A DNA stretch of 64,000 nt, from the NCBI RefSeq assembly GCF_013282625.1, contig NZ_CP054020.1, positions 558,001-622,000 of the forward strand. The letters run 5' to 3'. A program made the translations under genes and the position numbers. Positions 9,016 to 20,698 of the stretch are shown here, piece after piece. How positions within the stretch are numbered: position 1 is the first letter of the stretch; each line of letters begins with the position of its first letter. The notes under the pieces were generated by a model that was not told where the DNA came from, did no database searches, and saw only the letters and a list, made by a program, of their open reading frames with translations. The DNA comes from Thiomicrorhabdus xiamenensis (GTDB lineage Bacteria; Pseudomonadota; Gammaproteobacteria; Thiomicrospirales; Thiomicrospiraceae).

Positions 9016-10530
9016 GTGAAATTCTTAAAGCGGGTAATCGGGTTTATGCGCCCGGGACGAGAGCATCTGGCTGCTCTGGTTTTAGGCGGTTTGGCGGTTA
9101 TGGCGTTTGCGCCTTTTGGGTATTCTCCTGTGATGCTCGGCTCTTTGGCCGGTCTGTTTGCCCTGTGGATGAAAGCGGCAACGCCGTATGATGGTGCGAA
9201 ACTCGGATTATGGTACGGGTTAGGGCTATTTGGCGTGGGTGTCAGCTGGCTTTTCTCCAGCATTTACCTGTTTGCGGAAGTCCTGCTTCCATTGGCGGTT
9301 CTGTTGACCTTCGGCTGGATTGTTTATCTGGCATTGTTTGTTTCTGCCGCGGGTTGGATGTCGGTTAAGTTCAAGTCGCGTCCGGCGTTGACTCTTCTTG
9401 GACTTTTTCCGGCTTTGTGGGTGCTGTTTGAATTGCTCAGGGGGATGGTGTTCGGCGGTTATCCGTTTCTGCTGGTCGGGGTTTCTCACCTGCATACCTG
9501 GTTGGATGGCTATGCGCCGATACTGGGCGTCTGGGGTCTTAGCTGGGCCTTGGCATTAAGTGCCGGTGCACTGGTGCTGCTGTTTACCAAGAGAACCTGG
9601 ATTCTCAGCAGTCTGGTTCTGGCAGTTCTTTGGACTTCCGGTGGGATGTTGCAGAAGGTTGAATGGGTTGAAGTGAGCGGAAAGCCAATTGATATTGCTC
9701 TATTGCAAGGCAATGTTCCGCAGGAAAGGAAGTGGCTGTCCGATGAGTTCTTTCCTACCCTTGAGCGTTATATCGGCATGACTAAAATGAACTTGGATGC
9801 CGATGTGATTGTCTGGCCGGAGACGGCAGTGCCGGCCTATTTTGACGTTGTGCATAGAGGCGCTTTGAGAAGCTTTATTGCCGATGCGAAGTTGTTGCAG
9901 AAAGATATTCTGGTCGGCGTGATCGCCGGAGGTCGCAACAGTGAAAATTACTATAATGCGCTGATTAATGTCGGCAAGGTCGAAGATCGCTACTATAAAC
10001 ATCATCTGGTGCCTTTCAGCGAATACTTTCCTTTTGATAGCGCTTTCCGCTTTTTAAGCGGCCTGTTTGAAATTCCTTATGCTACCTTCAGTGCCGGTTC
10101 CGCCGATCAGCAGCCGATCGAACTCGGCGGCCATAAAGCGGGATTAAGTATCTGTTTCGAAATGGCGTTCGGCGAAGAGCTGGCCAGACAATTGCCGCAG
10201 GCTGAGTATCTTGTGACCGTGTCGAATGACGCCTGGTTCGCGCATACGTTGGAGCCTGCGCAGCAATTGCAAGATGTGCAGATGCGGGCGCTGGAGCTGG
10301 GAAGAGAAATTGCTCGCGCAACCAATACCGGCTATACCGCTGTAGTTGGTGTCGATGGGCGGATTAAAGCGGAAATTGAACCCTATCAGGAAGGGGTCTT
10401 GAGAACAGAGGTTCAGCCGTATCAAGGATTGACTCCTTACGCACAGTGGCAGCGCTTGCCGATCGTGTTGTTGATCGGACTAGTTTTGCTTTTCAGTCTT
10501 TCTGGCCGCCTGTTTAAGCGTAAGGGGTGA
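9016..10530 (+). CDS. lnt: apolipoprotein N-acyltransferase
   Basis: A 504-residue inner-membrane enzyme that adds the third acyl chain to lipoproteins. The first about 200 residues hold several membrane segments, and a periplasmic nitrilase-type domain follows. The catalytic triad is recognisable: Glu in 'VWPETAVPAYF', Lys in 'YKHHLVPFSEYFP' and Cys in 'LSICFEMAFGEE'. A last membrane segment lies near the C-terminus ('LPIVLLIGLVLLFSL'). The start is GTG with 'AAGGAAAAACG' upstream. Its position after corC matches E. coli. Lipoproteins in this window that would be substrates include LptE and the efflux adaptor. Confidence 0.96.
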   Translation: MKFLKRVIGFMRPGREHLAALVLGGLAVMAFAPFGYSPVMLGSLAGLFALWMKAATPYDGAKLGLWYGLGLFGVGVSWLFSSIYLFAEVLLPLAVLLTFGWIVYLALFVSAAGWMSVKFKSRPALTLLGLFPALWVLFELLRGMVFGGYPFLLVGVSHLHTWLDGYAPILGVWGLSWALALSAGALVLLFTKRTWILSSLVLAVLWTSGGMLQKVEWVEVSGKPIDIALLQGNVPQERKWLSDEFFPTLERYIGMTKMNLDADVIVWPETAVPAYFDVVHRGALRSFIADAKLLQKDILVGVIAGGRNSENYYNALINVGKVEDRYYKHHLVPFSEYFPFDSAFRFLSGLFEIPYATFSAGSADQQPIELGGHKAGLSICFEMAFGEELARQLPQAEYLVTVSNDAWFAHTLEPAQQLQDVQMRALELGREIARATNTGYTAVVGVDGRIKAEIEPYQEGVLRTEVQPYQGLTPYAQWQRLPIVLLIGLVLLFSLSGRLFKRKG

Positions 10531-10557
10531 GGTTTATTCGCGTGGTCGCAAGGGTTT

Positions 10558-10947
10558 TTAATGCGGAGGGTTGAAAGCCGGGTGTTCTTCATCCATCGCC
10601 GCGGCAATGCGCAGGCGTAAAACCGTGATCTGAGTCGGGTCGGAAAGGCTTAAGGCTTTGTCGATAAGAAGCTTTTCCAGTACCGGAAGATCCATATCCA
10701 GAAACTCGTCAACGCCTTTTTCCACATCGTTAAGGTATTCGGCCAGAATATTGATGTCTTCGTTAACATCTTTTTGAACTTGTTGGAATTCTTTGGCTGT
10801 CAGATCGGCCAGGTCGTGGTCGGCTTGCTCAGCTTGTTCGATCGCGTGCCCCAGAACCTGCCATGTTTTATATTCGGCCAAGGCGGCTTTCTCTTTGGCG
10901 TGATTCAAAAGGGTGCGATAGGCTTTCAACATTTTATTGCTGCTCAT
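10558..10947 (-). CDS. YbeL/DUF1451-like protein lacking the zinc ribbon
   Basis: A 129-residue soluble, helical, acidic protein. The N-terminal pattern ('TWQVLGHAIEQAEQADHDLADLTAKE') resembles the DUF1451 (YbeL) family, which is normally encoded near leuS and ends in a C-terminal CxxC zinc ribbon. Here there is no cysteine at all and the C-terminus ('PTQITVLRLRIAAAM') replaces the ribbon. The start is set at the internal ATG because 'CAGGAGAC' lies just upstream of it; a longer frame would begin at 11001. It is convergent with lnt and divergent from leuS. The function is unknown and the family link is a moderate-confidence inference. Confidence 0.7.
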   Translation of the reverse strand: MSSNKMLKAYRTLLNHAKEKAALAEYKTWQVLGHAIEQAEQADHDLADLTAKEFQQVQKDVNEDINILAEYLNDVEKGVDEFLDMDLPVLEKLLIDKALSLSDPTQITVLRLRIAAAMDEEHPAFNPPH

Positions 10948-11090
10948 TATTGTCTCCTGATTGACTCTTGTTCTGGCGTATTGTCTATGCAGCGGGCTCA
11001 CTTTGACCGGTTTCGCCGGGCATTTGCAAAACTAACGTGCAAAGGGTTGCACGCCCTAATATAATACTGAACTTATTTATTTTTCGATAG

Positions 11091-13778
<2,688 letters not shown>

Positions 13779-13818
13779 TTGACGACACCTTATCGATAGG
13801 CAAAACAGAGGAATTTCG

Positions 13819-14370
13819 ATGCAAAAAATGCTGAAAAGTTGGCTGCTGGTTTTAGGTACGGCGTTCATGGTTGTGCAGCTCGGTGCGTGCAGTTTTCAGC
13901 TGCGTGGCTCGGATGGCGAGGTGCAATTTGCCAATGCCGAATTGAAAACGATTCTTTTGCAGGCTGAACCGGATACGGACAGTGCGATTAAACGTGAATT
14001 GAAAAACCTTATGCCGCCTTCGGTTGAGCTGGAAACGGTACAGAAACTGATTTCGACGCAAAGTGCGCAAGCGATTAATCGTGAGATCGGATTGATTCTC
14101 GGTTCAACGCAAAAAAGCGCCAAGCGTACTTCCGTATCGGCGATTGGAGAGACGACAGCGGAATTTATTCGCTGGTCTCAGCCGTATCAGGTACGTGATG
14201 CAAGTGGCAAGGTGTTATTGACGGATAACGCTTTTGCTTACCGTGATCGACAGATTGATCCGCAAGGCGTAATGGCGGCGAATCAGGAGCGTTATGAGCT
14301 TGAAAAGCAGATGGCGCGTGAGATTGCTGAACAGATTGTACGCCGCCTGCAATACCTGCAAGCGAAATAA
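13819..14370 (+). CDS. lptE: LPS-assembly lipoprotein LptE
   Basis: A 183-residue lipoprotein that plugs and assists LptD in outer-membrane LPS assembly. The N-terminus is a lipoprotein signal with lipobox 'QLGAC' (lipidated Cys about residue 25), followed by the family signature 'SFQLRGS'. The rest fits the compact alpha/beta LptE fold, with a charged C-terminal helix ending 'QIVRRLQYLQAK'. It lies between leuS and holA, the conserved gammaproteobacterial position, 40 bp after leuS. Confidence 0.93.
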   Translation: MQKMLKSWLLVLGTAFMVVQLGACSFQLRGSDGEVQFANAELKTILLQAEPDTDSAIKRELKNLMPPSVELETVQKLISTQSAQAINREIGLILGSTQKSAKRTSVSAIGETTAEFIRWSQPYQVRDASGKVLLTDNAFAYRDRQIDPQGVMAANQERYELEKQMAREIAEQIVRRLQYLQAK

Positions 14371-14382
14371 CGGTAAAGCCTT

Positions 14383-15414
14383 TTGATTCTTGCCAGTGCT
14401 TTTTTAAATCAGGTTCAAGCGCCGCAATTTGCGATCAAGCCGATCTATCTGTTTTACGGAGAGGAACCGCTTTATCTTCGTGATTGCGGGGATGCGATTC
14501 GCCAGCGCTTGAAAAACGAAGGGTTTATCAAAGGCGAAAGTTTTGAGGTGGATGCCGGCTTTGATTGGCAGGCACTGCAAATGGAAACACAAGCCGGTTC
14601 TCTGTTTGCCGATCGTCAGTATCTTTTGGTTAATATGCCCAAGGGGTCTCCGGGCAAAGAGGGCGGGGCTTTTCTTCAGCAGTTTTGTCAGTGGCAGCAG
14701 GAAAATCCTGAAATGGTTGTTCTGCTGTTTTGCGAGAAACTCGACTCCCGTCAGCTGAAAAGCAAATGGGTTCAAGCGATCGAAGCGGCCGGCATGGTGG
14801 TACAAACCAAAACCGTACCGGTCGAAGCACTTCCGAAATGGATTATGCAGCGAGCCAGTTTCCTTGGACTGCAATTGGATCAGGAGGCGGCCAGCCTCCT
14901 TGCCGAACGCACCGAGGGGAATTTGCTTGCGGCCGATCAGGAATTGATTAAACTCTCGCTGCGCTACCCGAGCGGTGAGAGCAATCATGTGAACGGTGAG
15001 GTGATTCTGCAGAATGTAGTGGACCAAGCTCATTATCAGCTGTTTGCTCTCGGTACCGCGATATTGAAAGGGCAGAGACAGGCCAGTATGCAGATTTTGC
15101 AGCGACTGCAACAGGAAGGGATTGAGGCGCCGGTGGTGCTTTGGCTTCTGAGTCGCGAGTTAAGATTGTTGTCCGAACTGCAGTTTCTCAGCAAGCAGGT
15201 TCCGCTGGCGCAGGCATTTAAGCAGTGTCAGGTGTGGCAGGTAAATCAGTCGCAATACCGGCAAGCGTTGCAACGTCAGGACTACACTGCGTGGCAGTCG
15301 TATCTGGCCCAAGCTTTGCAGATCGACTTGAAAATTAAAGGTCAGCAAGCCGTGTCCGGCGAGCAGGAAATCTGGTCGGCCTTAAATGATTTAGTGATTA
15401 AAATGGCTTCGTAG
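14383..15414 (+). CDS. holA: DNA polymerase III subunit delta
   Basis: A 343-residue clamp-loader delta subunit that opens the beta sliding clamp. The N-terminal region '[20 protein letters not shown]' is the usual beta-clamp-interacting start of HolA, and the C-terminal collar helices follow. The length matches E. coli HolA (343). The start is TTG, 12 bp after lptE, with no strong ribosome binding site, suggesting translational coupling. Confidence 0.95.
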   Translation: MILASAFLNQVQAPQFAIKPIYLFYGEEPLYLRDCGDAIRQRLKNEGFIKGESFEVDAGFDWQALQMETQAGSLFADRQYLLVNMPKGSPGKEGGAFLQQFCQWQQENPEMVVLLFCEKLDSRQLKSKWVQAIEAAGMVVQTKTVPVEALPKWIMQRASFLGLQLDQEAASLLAERTEGNLLAADQELIKLSLRYPSGESNHVNGEVILQNVVDQAHYQLFALGTAILKGQRQASMQILQRLQQEGIEAPVVLWLLSRELRLLSELQFLSKQVPLAQAFKQCQVWQVNQSQYRQALQRQDYTAWQSYLAQALQIDLKIKGQQAVSGEQEIWSALNDLVIKMAS

Positions 15415-15446
15415 CGAAGAAGCAGAACAAACGGATAGGATTAGGA

Positions 15447-16700
15447 ATGAATATCGAGCAATATATGACCGAATTGGGGCAGGCTGCACGCGCTGCTTCG
15501 CGTGTTTTATTGCGTGCCAATACCGAAAAGAAAAACCGTGCACTTTTGGCGATTGCCGAGCAGCTTGAAGATAGCGCAGAAATGCTACAGGCGGAGAACG
15601 CTAAAGATCTTCAGGCGGGTCAAGAAAATGGATTGGATGCGGCGATGTTGGATCGTCTGGCGCTGAACGACAAGGTGATTGCCGGCATGGCGGAAGGTCT
15701 GCGACAGATTGCCGCCTTGCAAGATCCAGTCGGTGAAATCAGTGATATGTCGTTTCGTCCTTCGGGAATTCAGGTCGGAAAGATGCGCGTCCCCTTGGGC
15801 GTTGTCGGAATTATCTACGAGTCGCGTCCGAATGTCACCGTGGATGCCGCAGCCTTATGTTTGAAGTCGGGAAATGCCGCGATACTGCGTGGCGGTTCCG
15901 AAGCGAAATTTTCCAATCAGGCTTTGGCGCAGTGTATTGCCAAAGGGCTTGAGGCGGCAGATCTTCCGGCAACGGCGGTGCAGGTTGTGGAGACAACCGA
16001 TCGCGAAGCGGTTGGTCATCTTATCGCCATGCCAGAGTATGTGGATGTCATTATTCCACGAGGCGGAAAAGGGCTGATCGAACGTATCAGTCAGGGTGCT
16101 TGCGTACCTGTGATCAAGCATTTGGACGGCATCTGTCACGTCTATATTGATGATGATGCCGATTTCACCAAAGCGATTGATGTTGCATTGAATGCCAAAA
16201 CGCATCGCTACGGGGTCTGTAATGCCATGGAAACCCTGTTGGTTGCCGAATCGCAGGCGAAGAAAGTATTGCCTGAGTTAGCCAGACTGTATGCCGAAAA
16301 AGGTGTCGAGCTGCGCGGTTGCGCCAAAACGTGTGCCATTATTGCGGCCAATCCGGCAACCGATGAAGATTGGGCGACCGAATATCTGGCGCCTATTCTG
16401 TCGATCCGTGTGGTCGAAGACGTTGATATGGCGATGGATCACATTGCGCAATACAGCTCCGGGCATACCGAATCGATTATTACCGAGAACTTTTCCACTT
16501 CTCGCCGTTTTCTGGCTGAAGTGGATTCCAGCTCGGTGATGGTAAATGCCTCGACCCGCTTTGCCGATGGATTTGAGTATGGCTTGGGGGCGGAAATCGG
16601 GATCAGTACCGATAAATTCCATGCGCGCGGACCAGTCGGTCTGGAAGGACTGACTTCACTGAAATATATCGTATTGGGCGATGGAACCATTCGTAAGTAA
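15447..16700 (+). CDS. proA: glutamate-5-semialdehyde dehydrogenase (gamma-glutamyl phosphate reductase)
   Basis: A 417-residue NADPH-dependent reductase of the proline pathway, aldehyde dehydrogenase fold. Diagnostic stretches are '[20 protein letters not shown]', '[15 protein letters not shown]', the catalytic Cys region '[13 protein letters not shown]', and the C-terminal '[18 protein letters not shown]'. The length matches E. coli (417). No proB is adjacent. It sits between holA and nadD, an arrangement common in this bacterial group. Confidence 0.97.
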   Translation: MNIEQYMTELGQAARAASRVLLRANTEKKNRALLAIAEQLEDSAEMLQAENAKDLQAGQENGLDAAMLDRLALNDKVIAGMAEGLRQIAALQDPVGEISDMSFRPSGIQVGKMRVPLGVVGIIYESRPNVTVDAAALCLKSGNAAILRGGSEAKFSNQALAQCIAKGLEAADLPATAVQVVETTDREAVGHLIAMPEYVDVIIPRGGKGLIERISQGACVPVIKHLDGICHVYIDDDADFTKAIDVALNAKTHRYGVCNAMETLLVAESQAKKVLPELARLYAEKGVELRGCAKTCAIIAANPATDEDWATEYLAPILSIRVVEDVDMAMDHIAQYSSGHTESIITENFSTSRRFLAEVDSSSVMVNASTRFADGFEYGLGAEIGISTDKFHARGPVGLEGLTSLKYIVLGDGTIRK

Positions 16701-16709
16701 GGTGACACT

Positions 16710-17336
16710 TTGCGGCTGATCGGCATTAACGGTGGTACTTTTGACCCGATTCATTACGGGCACTTGAGGGCAGCTCTTGAAGTCAAGCAGCTGCTTGGCC
16801 TGGAGCAGGTCCGTTTCATTCCCTGTTATCAGCCGGTGCATCGTGGAGAGCCGACGGTTTCCGCCGAACAGCGCTGCGCAATGATTGAATTGGCGATTGA
16901 AGCGCAGCCAGAGTTTGTTCTCGATAAAATCGAGATAGAACGCGGCGGGCCGTCTTATATGGTTGATACGCTTGCGGAGTTAAAGGCACTTTTCGCCGAT
17001 GGACAGACCGGTCTGGTGCTGATGATGGGAACCGATGCCTATGCGAAATTCTGTTCTTGGTATCAATGGTCGAAAATTCTGCAGTTAGCTAATATCGTTG
17101 TGATGCATCGTCCCGGAGAGGATCTGCATTTACAGGGGGAAGAGGCCAGAGAGTTCAAGGCGCGAGAGGTGAAGCAATTCAGCCAGCTATCCGGACAGAT
17201 TATGGAGCTGGCGATTACCCAGCTGGATATCAGTTCGACCCGCATACGGGAGGGGCTGAGAAAAGGTTTTGAAGCGGATTACCTGACGCCTTTTAGGGTA
17301 GTGCAATACATCAAGAAACATGCGCTTTACCAGTAA
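16710..17336 (+). CDS. nadD: nicotinate-nucleotide adenylyltransferase
   Basis: A 208-residue nucleotidyltransferase converting nicotinate mononucleotide to deamido-NAD. The (T/H)xGH-type motif is 'GGTFDPIHYGHLRAA' at the N-terminus, and the second signature 'DISSTRIREGL' lies near the C-terminus. The start is TTG, nine bases after proA, so it is co-transcribed. The length is normal for the family. Confidence 0.95.
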   Translation: MRLIGINGGTFDPIHYGHLRAALEVKQLLGLEQVRFIPCYQPVHRGEPTVSAEQRCAMIELAIEAQPEFVLDKIEIERGGPSYMVDTLAELKALFADGQTGLVLMMGTDAYAKFCSWYQWSKILQLANIVVMHRPGEDLHLQGEEAREFKAREVKQFSQLSGQIMELAITQLDISSTRIREGLRKGFEADYLTPFRVVQYIKKHALYQ

Positions 17337-17387
17337 GGGTGCGCATAAATTTAATTCAGTCGAATGACTCAGGAGATAAATAAGCCA

Positions 17388-17756
17388 ATGGCAATGGATA
17401 CACAGCAAGCAACGGATCTAGTGGTCAAAACTCTGGACGACAGCAAAGGGCGCGACATTCAAGTGATTGATATCGAAGGTGTCAGTTCTTTCGCCGATGT
17501 TATGGTCGTCTGTACCGGTACCTCTACTACCCATGTTCGCGCTTTGGGTTCGCATGTAGAGCAGGCGTTCAAGGAAGCCGGTGAGCCGCCTTTGGGTGTC
17601 GAAGGCGGACCGCAGCCTGATTGGGTGCTGGTTGATCTGGGTAATATTATCGTGCATGTGATGACGGAAAATGCACGTGCGCACTATGCACTGGAGAAAC
17701 TTTGGGATATTAAATCTCAAGCGACGCGTTCCGATAAAAAGGACGCGGCGGAATAA
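17388..17756 (+). CDS. rsfS: ribosome silencing factor RsfS
   Basis: About 122 residues, a YbeB/Iojap-family protein that binds L14 and blocks subunit joining in starvation. Signature stretches are 'VKTLDDSKGRDIQVIDI', 'VVCTGTSTTHVRAL' and 'WVLVDLGNIIVHVM'. Two starts are possible. The ATG at 17364 lacks a ribosome binding site, while the ATG at 17388 has 'AGGAG' 12 bases upstream, so the latter is preferred. It is encoded between nadD and rlmH, as in E. coli. Confidence 0.95.
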   Translation: MAMDTQQATDLVVKTLDDSKGRDIQVIDIEGVSSFADVMVVCTGTSTTHVRALGSHVEQAFKEAGEPPLGVEGGPQPDWVLVDLGNIIVHVMTENARAHYALEKLWDIKSQATRSDKKDAAE

Positions 17757-17768
17757 GCCTGTTCAGCT

Positions 17769-18239
17769 ATGGTTATTCATTTTATTACCGTTGGGCAGAA
17801 GATGCCCAAATGGGTTCAGGATGGCTATCAGGAGTACGCAAAGCGTCTGCCTAAAGCCTGCGCACTGAAACTGATTGAACTGCCGATGGCCAATCGGGGT
17901 AAAAGCAATTCGGTCGACAAGATGAAAGCCGAGGAAGCTAAGCGCATTCTGGAAGCGGTGCCGAAAGGGGCGCGTTTGATTGTGCTCGACGAGCACGGTC
18001 AGCAGGTTACCACGAAAGGCTTGGCGGATAAGATGGAAGACTGGCTTGGCAGTGGTCAGGATATTGCACTGATTGTAGGTGGGCCGGACGGCCTGGAAAA
18101 AAGCCTGATCGATCAGGCGCAGTGGAAATGGGGGCTCTCCAAATTGACCATGCCTCATCCTATGGTGCGGATTCTGGTGGCCGAGCAGATTTATCGAGCC
18201 TGGTCGGTCATTCAAAACCACCCCTACCATCGTGAGTAA
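17769..18239 (+). CDS. rlmH: 23S rRNA (pseudouridine1915-N3)-methyltransferase
   Basis: A 156-residue SPOUT-fold methyltransferase modifying pseudouridine 1915 of 23S rRNA. The SAM-binding knot signature is 'IALIVGGPDGLEKSL', and the C-terminal 'QIYRAWSVIQNHPYHRE' is the near-invariant tail. It starts 12 bp after rsfS. The next bases after the stop form a long structured element described separately. Confidence 0.97.
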   Translation: MVIHFITVGQKMPKWVQDGYQEYAKRLPKACALKLIELPMANRGKSNSVDKMKAEEAKRILEAVPKGARLIVLDEHGQQVTTKGLADKMEDWLGSGQDIALIVGGPDGLEKSLIDQAQWKWGLSKLTMPHPMVRILVAEQIYRAWSVIQNHPYHRE

Positions 18240-18330
18240 AAAAGGCTTATTTATCCAGAATCTGTGTTGCGTAAAAGTTCATGTACTAATTGTACACTTC
18301 GCTTTCACGCGCCTTGATTCTGAATAAAGC
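18240..18330 (+). ncRNA. structured intergenic element downstream of rlmH (copy 1)
   Basis: About 91 nt right after the rlmH stop folds into one long imperfect hairpin. The outer arms are 'CAGAATC' (18256-18262) and 'GATTCTG' (18316-18322), extended by imperfect pairs down to the 3' T-run. The middle arms are 'GCGTAAAAG' (18269-18277) and 'CTTTCACGC' (18302-18310), pairing 8 of 9. The apical arms are 'TGTAC' and 'GTACA' (18282-18286, 18292-18296) with a 5-nt loop. Internal loops 'TCA' and 'CTTCG' flank the apical stem. The 3' end is a T-run at 18325-18330, so it may also act as the rlmH terminator. A second copy with the same plan lies after purH. Whether it is a stable RNA, a terminator or a REP-like DNA repeat is unknown. 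Confidence 0.6.
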
Positions 18331-18506
18331 GCTCTTTTTTAATTTCAAGGTTATTCTTTTCTTCACGTCGCTAAAACCTGCCTGGATCTTGAAGCAAAAA
18401 TCTCATTTTTTAGTTGGGTTTTAAGATCTGAGCGATTCTCTTTATCGCTTTTTCAAACTCAAACCTTTTGACCCTTGGTGAACTTCGTGTCTACGCTGTT
18501 AATATT

Positions 18507-19223
18507 CTAAATATTCCTGGCGATTTTAATTTCTACCCGACGATTAAGTTTCTGGTTTTGTTTAATGGCATTGCCTTGGGCGTCTTTATTTGGCACTTTG
18601 GGACGGGTTTCGGCGTAACCGATCGCTTTCAACCGGTTGCCATCGACACCTTGAGCGAGAAAAACCTGTAGAACGCTGATCGCACGACTTGAAGAGAGTT
18701 CCCAGTTGGATGGAAAGCGTACCGTGCTGATCGGAATGTCGTCGGTATGCCCTTCGATTTCGATATTGAACTCAGGCAGGCTGAAAGCATTGATGTCGTT
18801 GGCAATATCGGCGATCAGTCTGCTTGATCCTCCGCCTAATTCGGCAGAACCGGTTGCAAACAGAATATTGCCCGGCAAGTCGATTTTTAAATAGTTGTCT
18901 CCCTGTTCAATTGCTTCTTGCGGCAGAACCTGATGTTCCAGAAGAGTCTGGGAAAGGTTTTTATTTAATTCATTCAAAGGGGAGATGGTCTGCTTTTTCT
19001 CCTTCTTTAATAACCCCTCGTTAATTGCCGCCGAGACTTCCTCGAATTTACTTTGATTGATCATCGACATGGAAAGGATCAAGACGAAGAACCCCATTAC
19101 CAATGTCATTGCATCGGCATAGGTGACCATCCAGTCGTCGGACTCTTCGCTGCTGCATTTTTTCGGTTTGGCCGGCGGCGTGTAGTTTTGCGGTTCTTCT
19201 TGATCCATAGGTTGCTGCTCCAT
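18507..19223 (-). CDS. motB: MotB-like stator protein with OmpA peptidoglycan-binding domain
   Basis: A 238-residue flagellar-motor stator subunit. A short cytoplasmic N-terminus is followed by a single membrane helix with the ion-coordinating Asp in 'DDWMVTYADAMTLVMGFF'. A plug/linker region comes next, then an OmpA-like domain ('NIEIEGHTDDIPI', 'NWELSSSRAISVLQVFL') that anchors the stator to peptidoglycan. It starts three bases after the motA stop. An internal ATG five residues later has 'GGAG' upstream and could be the true start. No other flagellar gene is in the window. Ion type (H+ or Na+) cannot be settled by sequence alone. Confidence 0.9.
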   Translation of the reverse strand: MEQQPMDQEEPQNYTPPAKPKKCSSEESDDWMVTYADAMTLVMGFFVLILSMSMINQSKFEEVSAAINEGLLKKEKKQTISPLNELNKNLSQTLLEHQVLPQEAIEQGDNYLKIDLPGNILFATGSAELGGGSSRLIADIANDINAFSLPEFNIEIEGHTDDIPISTVRFPSNWELSSSRAISVLQVFLAQGVDGNRLKAIGYAETRPKVPNKDAQGNAIKQNQKLNRRVEIKIARNI

Positions 19224-19226
19224 TGG

Positions 19227-20021
19227 CTATCGCTCGGCTCGACGGAACTGGTATTTCGGGTGCAGATAGGAGTTCATGGTGTCCTCAATCAGTGACGGAG
19301 AAGCGCCTTCGGAGAGCAGTACAATGCCTTCGCTCAGGATCTGGTTGCGTTGTGCTTCTAAGTCCTGTTTATGTTCTAGCTTGCGGGCTGCCGGTTTGAG
19401 AATCAACTGGGCAATCAGCACCCCGTACAGAGTGGTTAGCAGGGCGACGGCCAGACCGCCACCGATTTTGGATGGGTCGCCTTCCATGCTGTTAAGCATG
19501 ATAATCAATCCGACTAATGTTCCGACCATGCCGAATGCAGGAGCGGTTGCCGCCATGGTTTGCAATACCTTGGCCGGGCGCATATTACTGTCGTAAATTG
19601 ATTCGCGGGAGTGTTGCAGTAGATTGTACAGGTGGCCGCCTTTGTATCCGGAAAGCAGAAAGACAAACGACTGATTAAGAAAGCTCTGACCGTCTTCCGG
19701 CATATCGATGACTTTCTCCAGCATGACTAAGCCCTGTTTACGTATGATTTTCGACCAGTCGATCAGATCGCCGACATCTTCATACAGTTTGATTGGGTTC
19801 ACTTTGGTGCTGACCATGGTGAACATAATCTCTTTAAAAGCCAGCATGACATAGCGGCCGTCGTAAGAGATCATTGCCGCTGCGATGGTTCCGCCGATGA
19901 CCATTAACAGGCTCGACAGGCTGAAGAACATCAGGTAATTATCGGTATTGAAAATAATGGCGGCAATGAATAGTCCTAACCCGAGGATAAAGCCGAACAA
20001 TGCGCTTATCGAAATATTCAT
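19227..20021 (-). CDS. motA: MotA/PomA-like stator channel protein
   Basis: A 264-residue, four-helix stator subunit, with membrane helices near residues 5-24, 33-53 and in the 150-205 region. The conserved Pro/Gly-rich helix is seen in 'TMAATAPAFGMVGTLVGLII' and the second in 'GGLAVALLTTLYGVLIAQL'. The cytoplasmic loop between helices 2 and 3 is large and charged, as expected for FliG contact. It is translationally linked to motB. As an isolated stator pair away from flagellar clusters it could be the main or an auxiliary stator. Confidence 0.9.
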   Translation of the reverse strand: MNISISALFGFILGLGLFIAAIIFNTDNYLMFFSLSSLLMVIGGTIAAAMISYDGRYVMLAFKEIMFTMVSTKVNPIKLYEDVGDLIDWSKIIRKQGLVMLEKVIDMPEDGQSFLNQSFVFLLSGYKGGHLYNLLQHSRESIYDSNMRPAKVLQTMAATAPAFGMVGTLVGLIIMLNSMEGDPSKIGGGLAVALLTTLYGVLIAQLILKPAARKLEHKQDLEAQRNQILSEGIVLLSEGASPSLIEDTMNSYLHPKYQFRRAER

Positions 20022-20356
20022 GAGTTGTTAAATCCTTTAAACAACTGTCGGTTGATTTATAAGCATTAAAACAGATAATCAGGCATTTTAAGATGATTTT
20101 CCACAGCTTTTAAGTGGAATAATCTCAGGTAGCCTAGATGAAGACGACACTTTTGAGTGAGATAGTCTGCAAGTGATTGACTTTACTTGTTAAAGCTGGA
20201 TAATACGCAATCTCAATTTAATGCGTCACTGACTGGTTCAGTATCGCACAGTCACAAGTAGTCATCCACATTCCGGATTACGGAGCAGGATGTTGTGTTA
20301 ATTGTTAATGATAGGTCTACGGATCGTTAACACGTAAAAACAATTGGAGTTTTACA
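20022..20356. other. divergent intergenic region motA / rpsT
   Basis: This 335-bp region holds the upstream sequences of motA (minus) and rpsT (plus). A plausible promoter for rpsT is annotated separately. No small gene or clear sigma-28 motif for motA was seen. Confidence 0.5.
20177..20204 (+). promoter_or_regulatory. probable sigma-70 promoter for rpsT
   Basis: 'TTGACT' and 'GATAAT' separated by 16 bp, the best sigma-70-type match between motA and rpsT. It would give a leader of about 145 nt, room for the translational control known for S20 in E. coli. Assigned by eye only. Confidence 0.5.
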
Positions 20357-20620
20357 ATGGCAAACTCAGCACAAGCGGCTAAACGCGCTCGCCAAGCGGA
20401 AAAAAATCGTCAGCATAACGTTGCAATGCGTTCTGAAATGCGTACTGCAGTTAAAAAAGTTCTAGCGGCAATCGATTCTGGTGATCAGGCGAAAGCAAAC
20501 GAACTTTTCCGTGCAGCTCAATCTAAACTTGATGGTATGGCGCGTAAAGGCATCATCCACAAGAACAAAGCAGCACGTTCTAAGAGCCGTATCAACGCTC
20601 GTATTAAAGCGATGGCTTAA
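20357..20620 (+). CDS. rpsT: 30S ribosomal protein S20
   Basis: An 87-residue basic, helical ribosomal protein. The hallmark is '[20 protein letters not shown]' at the N-terminus, and the middle reads '[20 protein letters not shown]'. It is preceded by 'TTGGAG' and followed by a strong terminator, so it is monocistronic. In E. coli rpsT lies beside ribF-ileS-lspA, as broadly here. Confidence 0.97.
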   Translation: MANSAQAAKRARQAEKNRQHNVAMRSEMRTAVKKVLAAIDSGDQAKANELFRAAQSKLDGMARKGIIHKNKAARSKSRINARIKAMA

Positions 20621-20648
20621 TTAGCCGGCTTTAATCGCGTTATAAAAG

Positions 20649-20672
20649 AACCGGGCACTGCCCGGTTTTTTT
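20649..20672 (+). terminator. intrinsic terminator after rpsT
   Basis: 'AACCGGGC' / 'GCCCGGTT' stem with a short ACT loop, followed by a run of Ts. It also lies between convergent rpsT and the acetolactate synthase gene. Confidence 0.9.
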
Positions 20673-20698
20673 ATATCCGCGTTTGACGGTTTCGTTTG

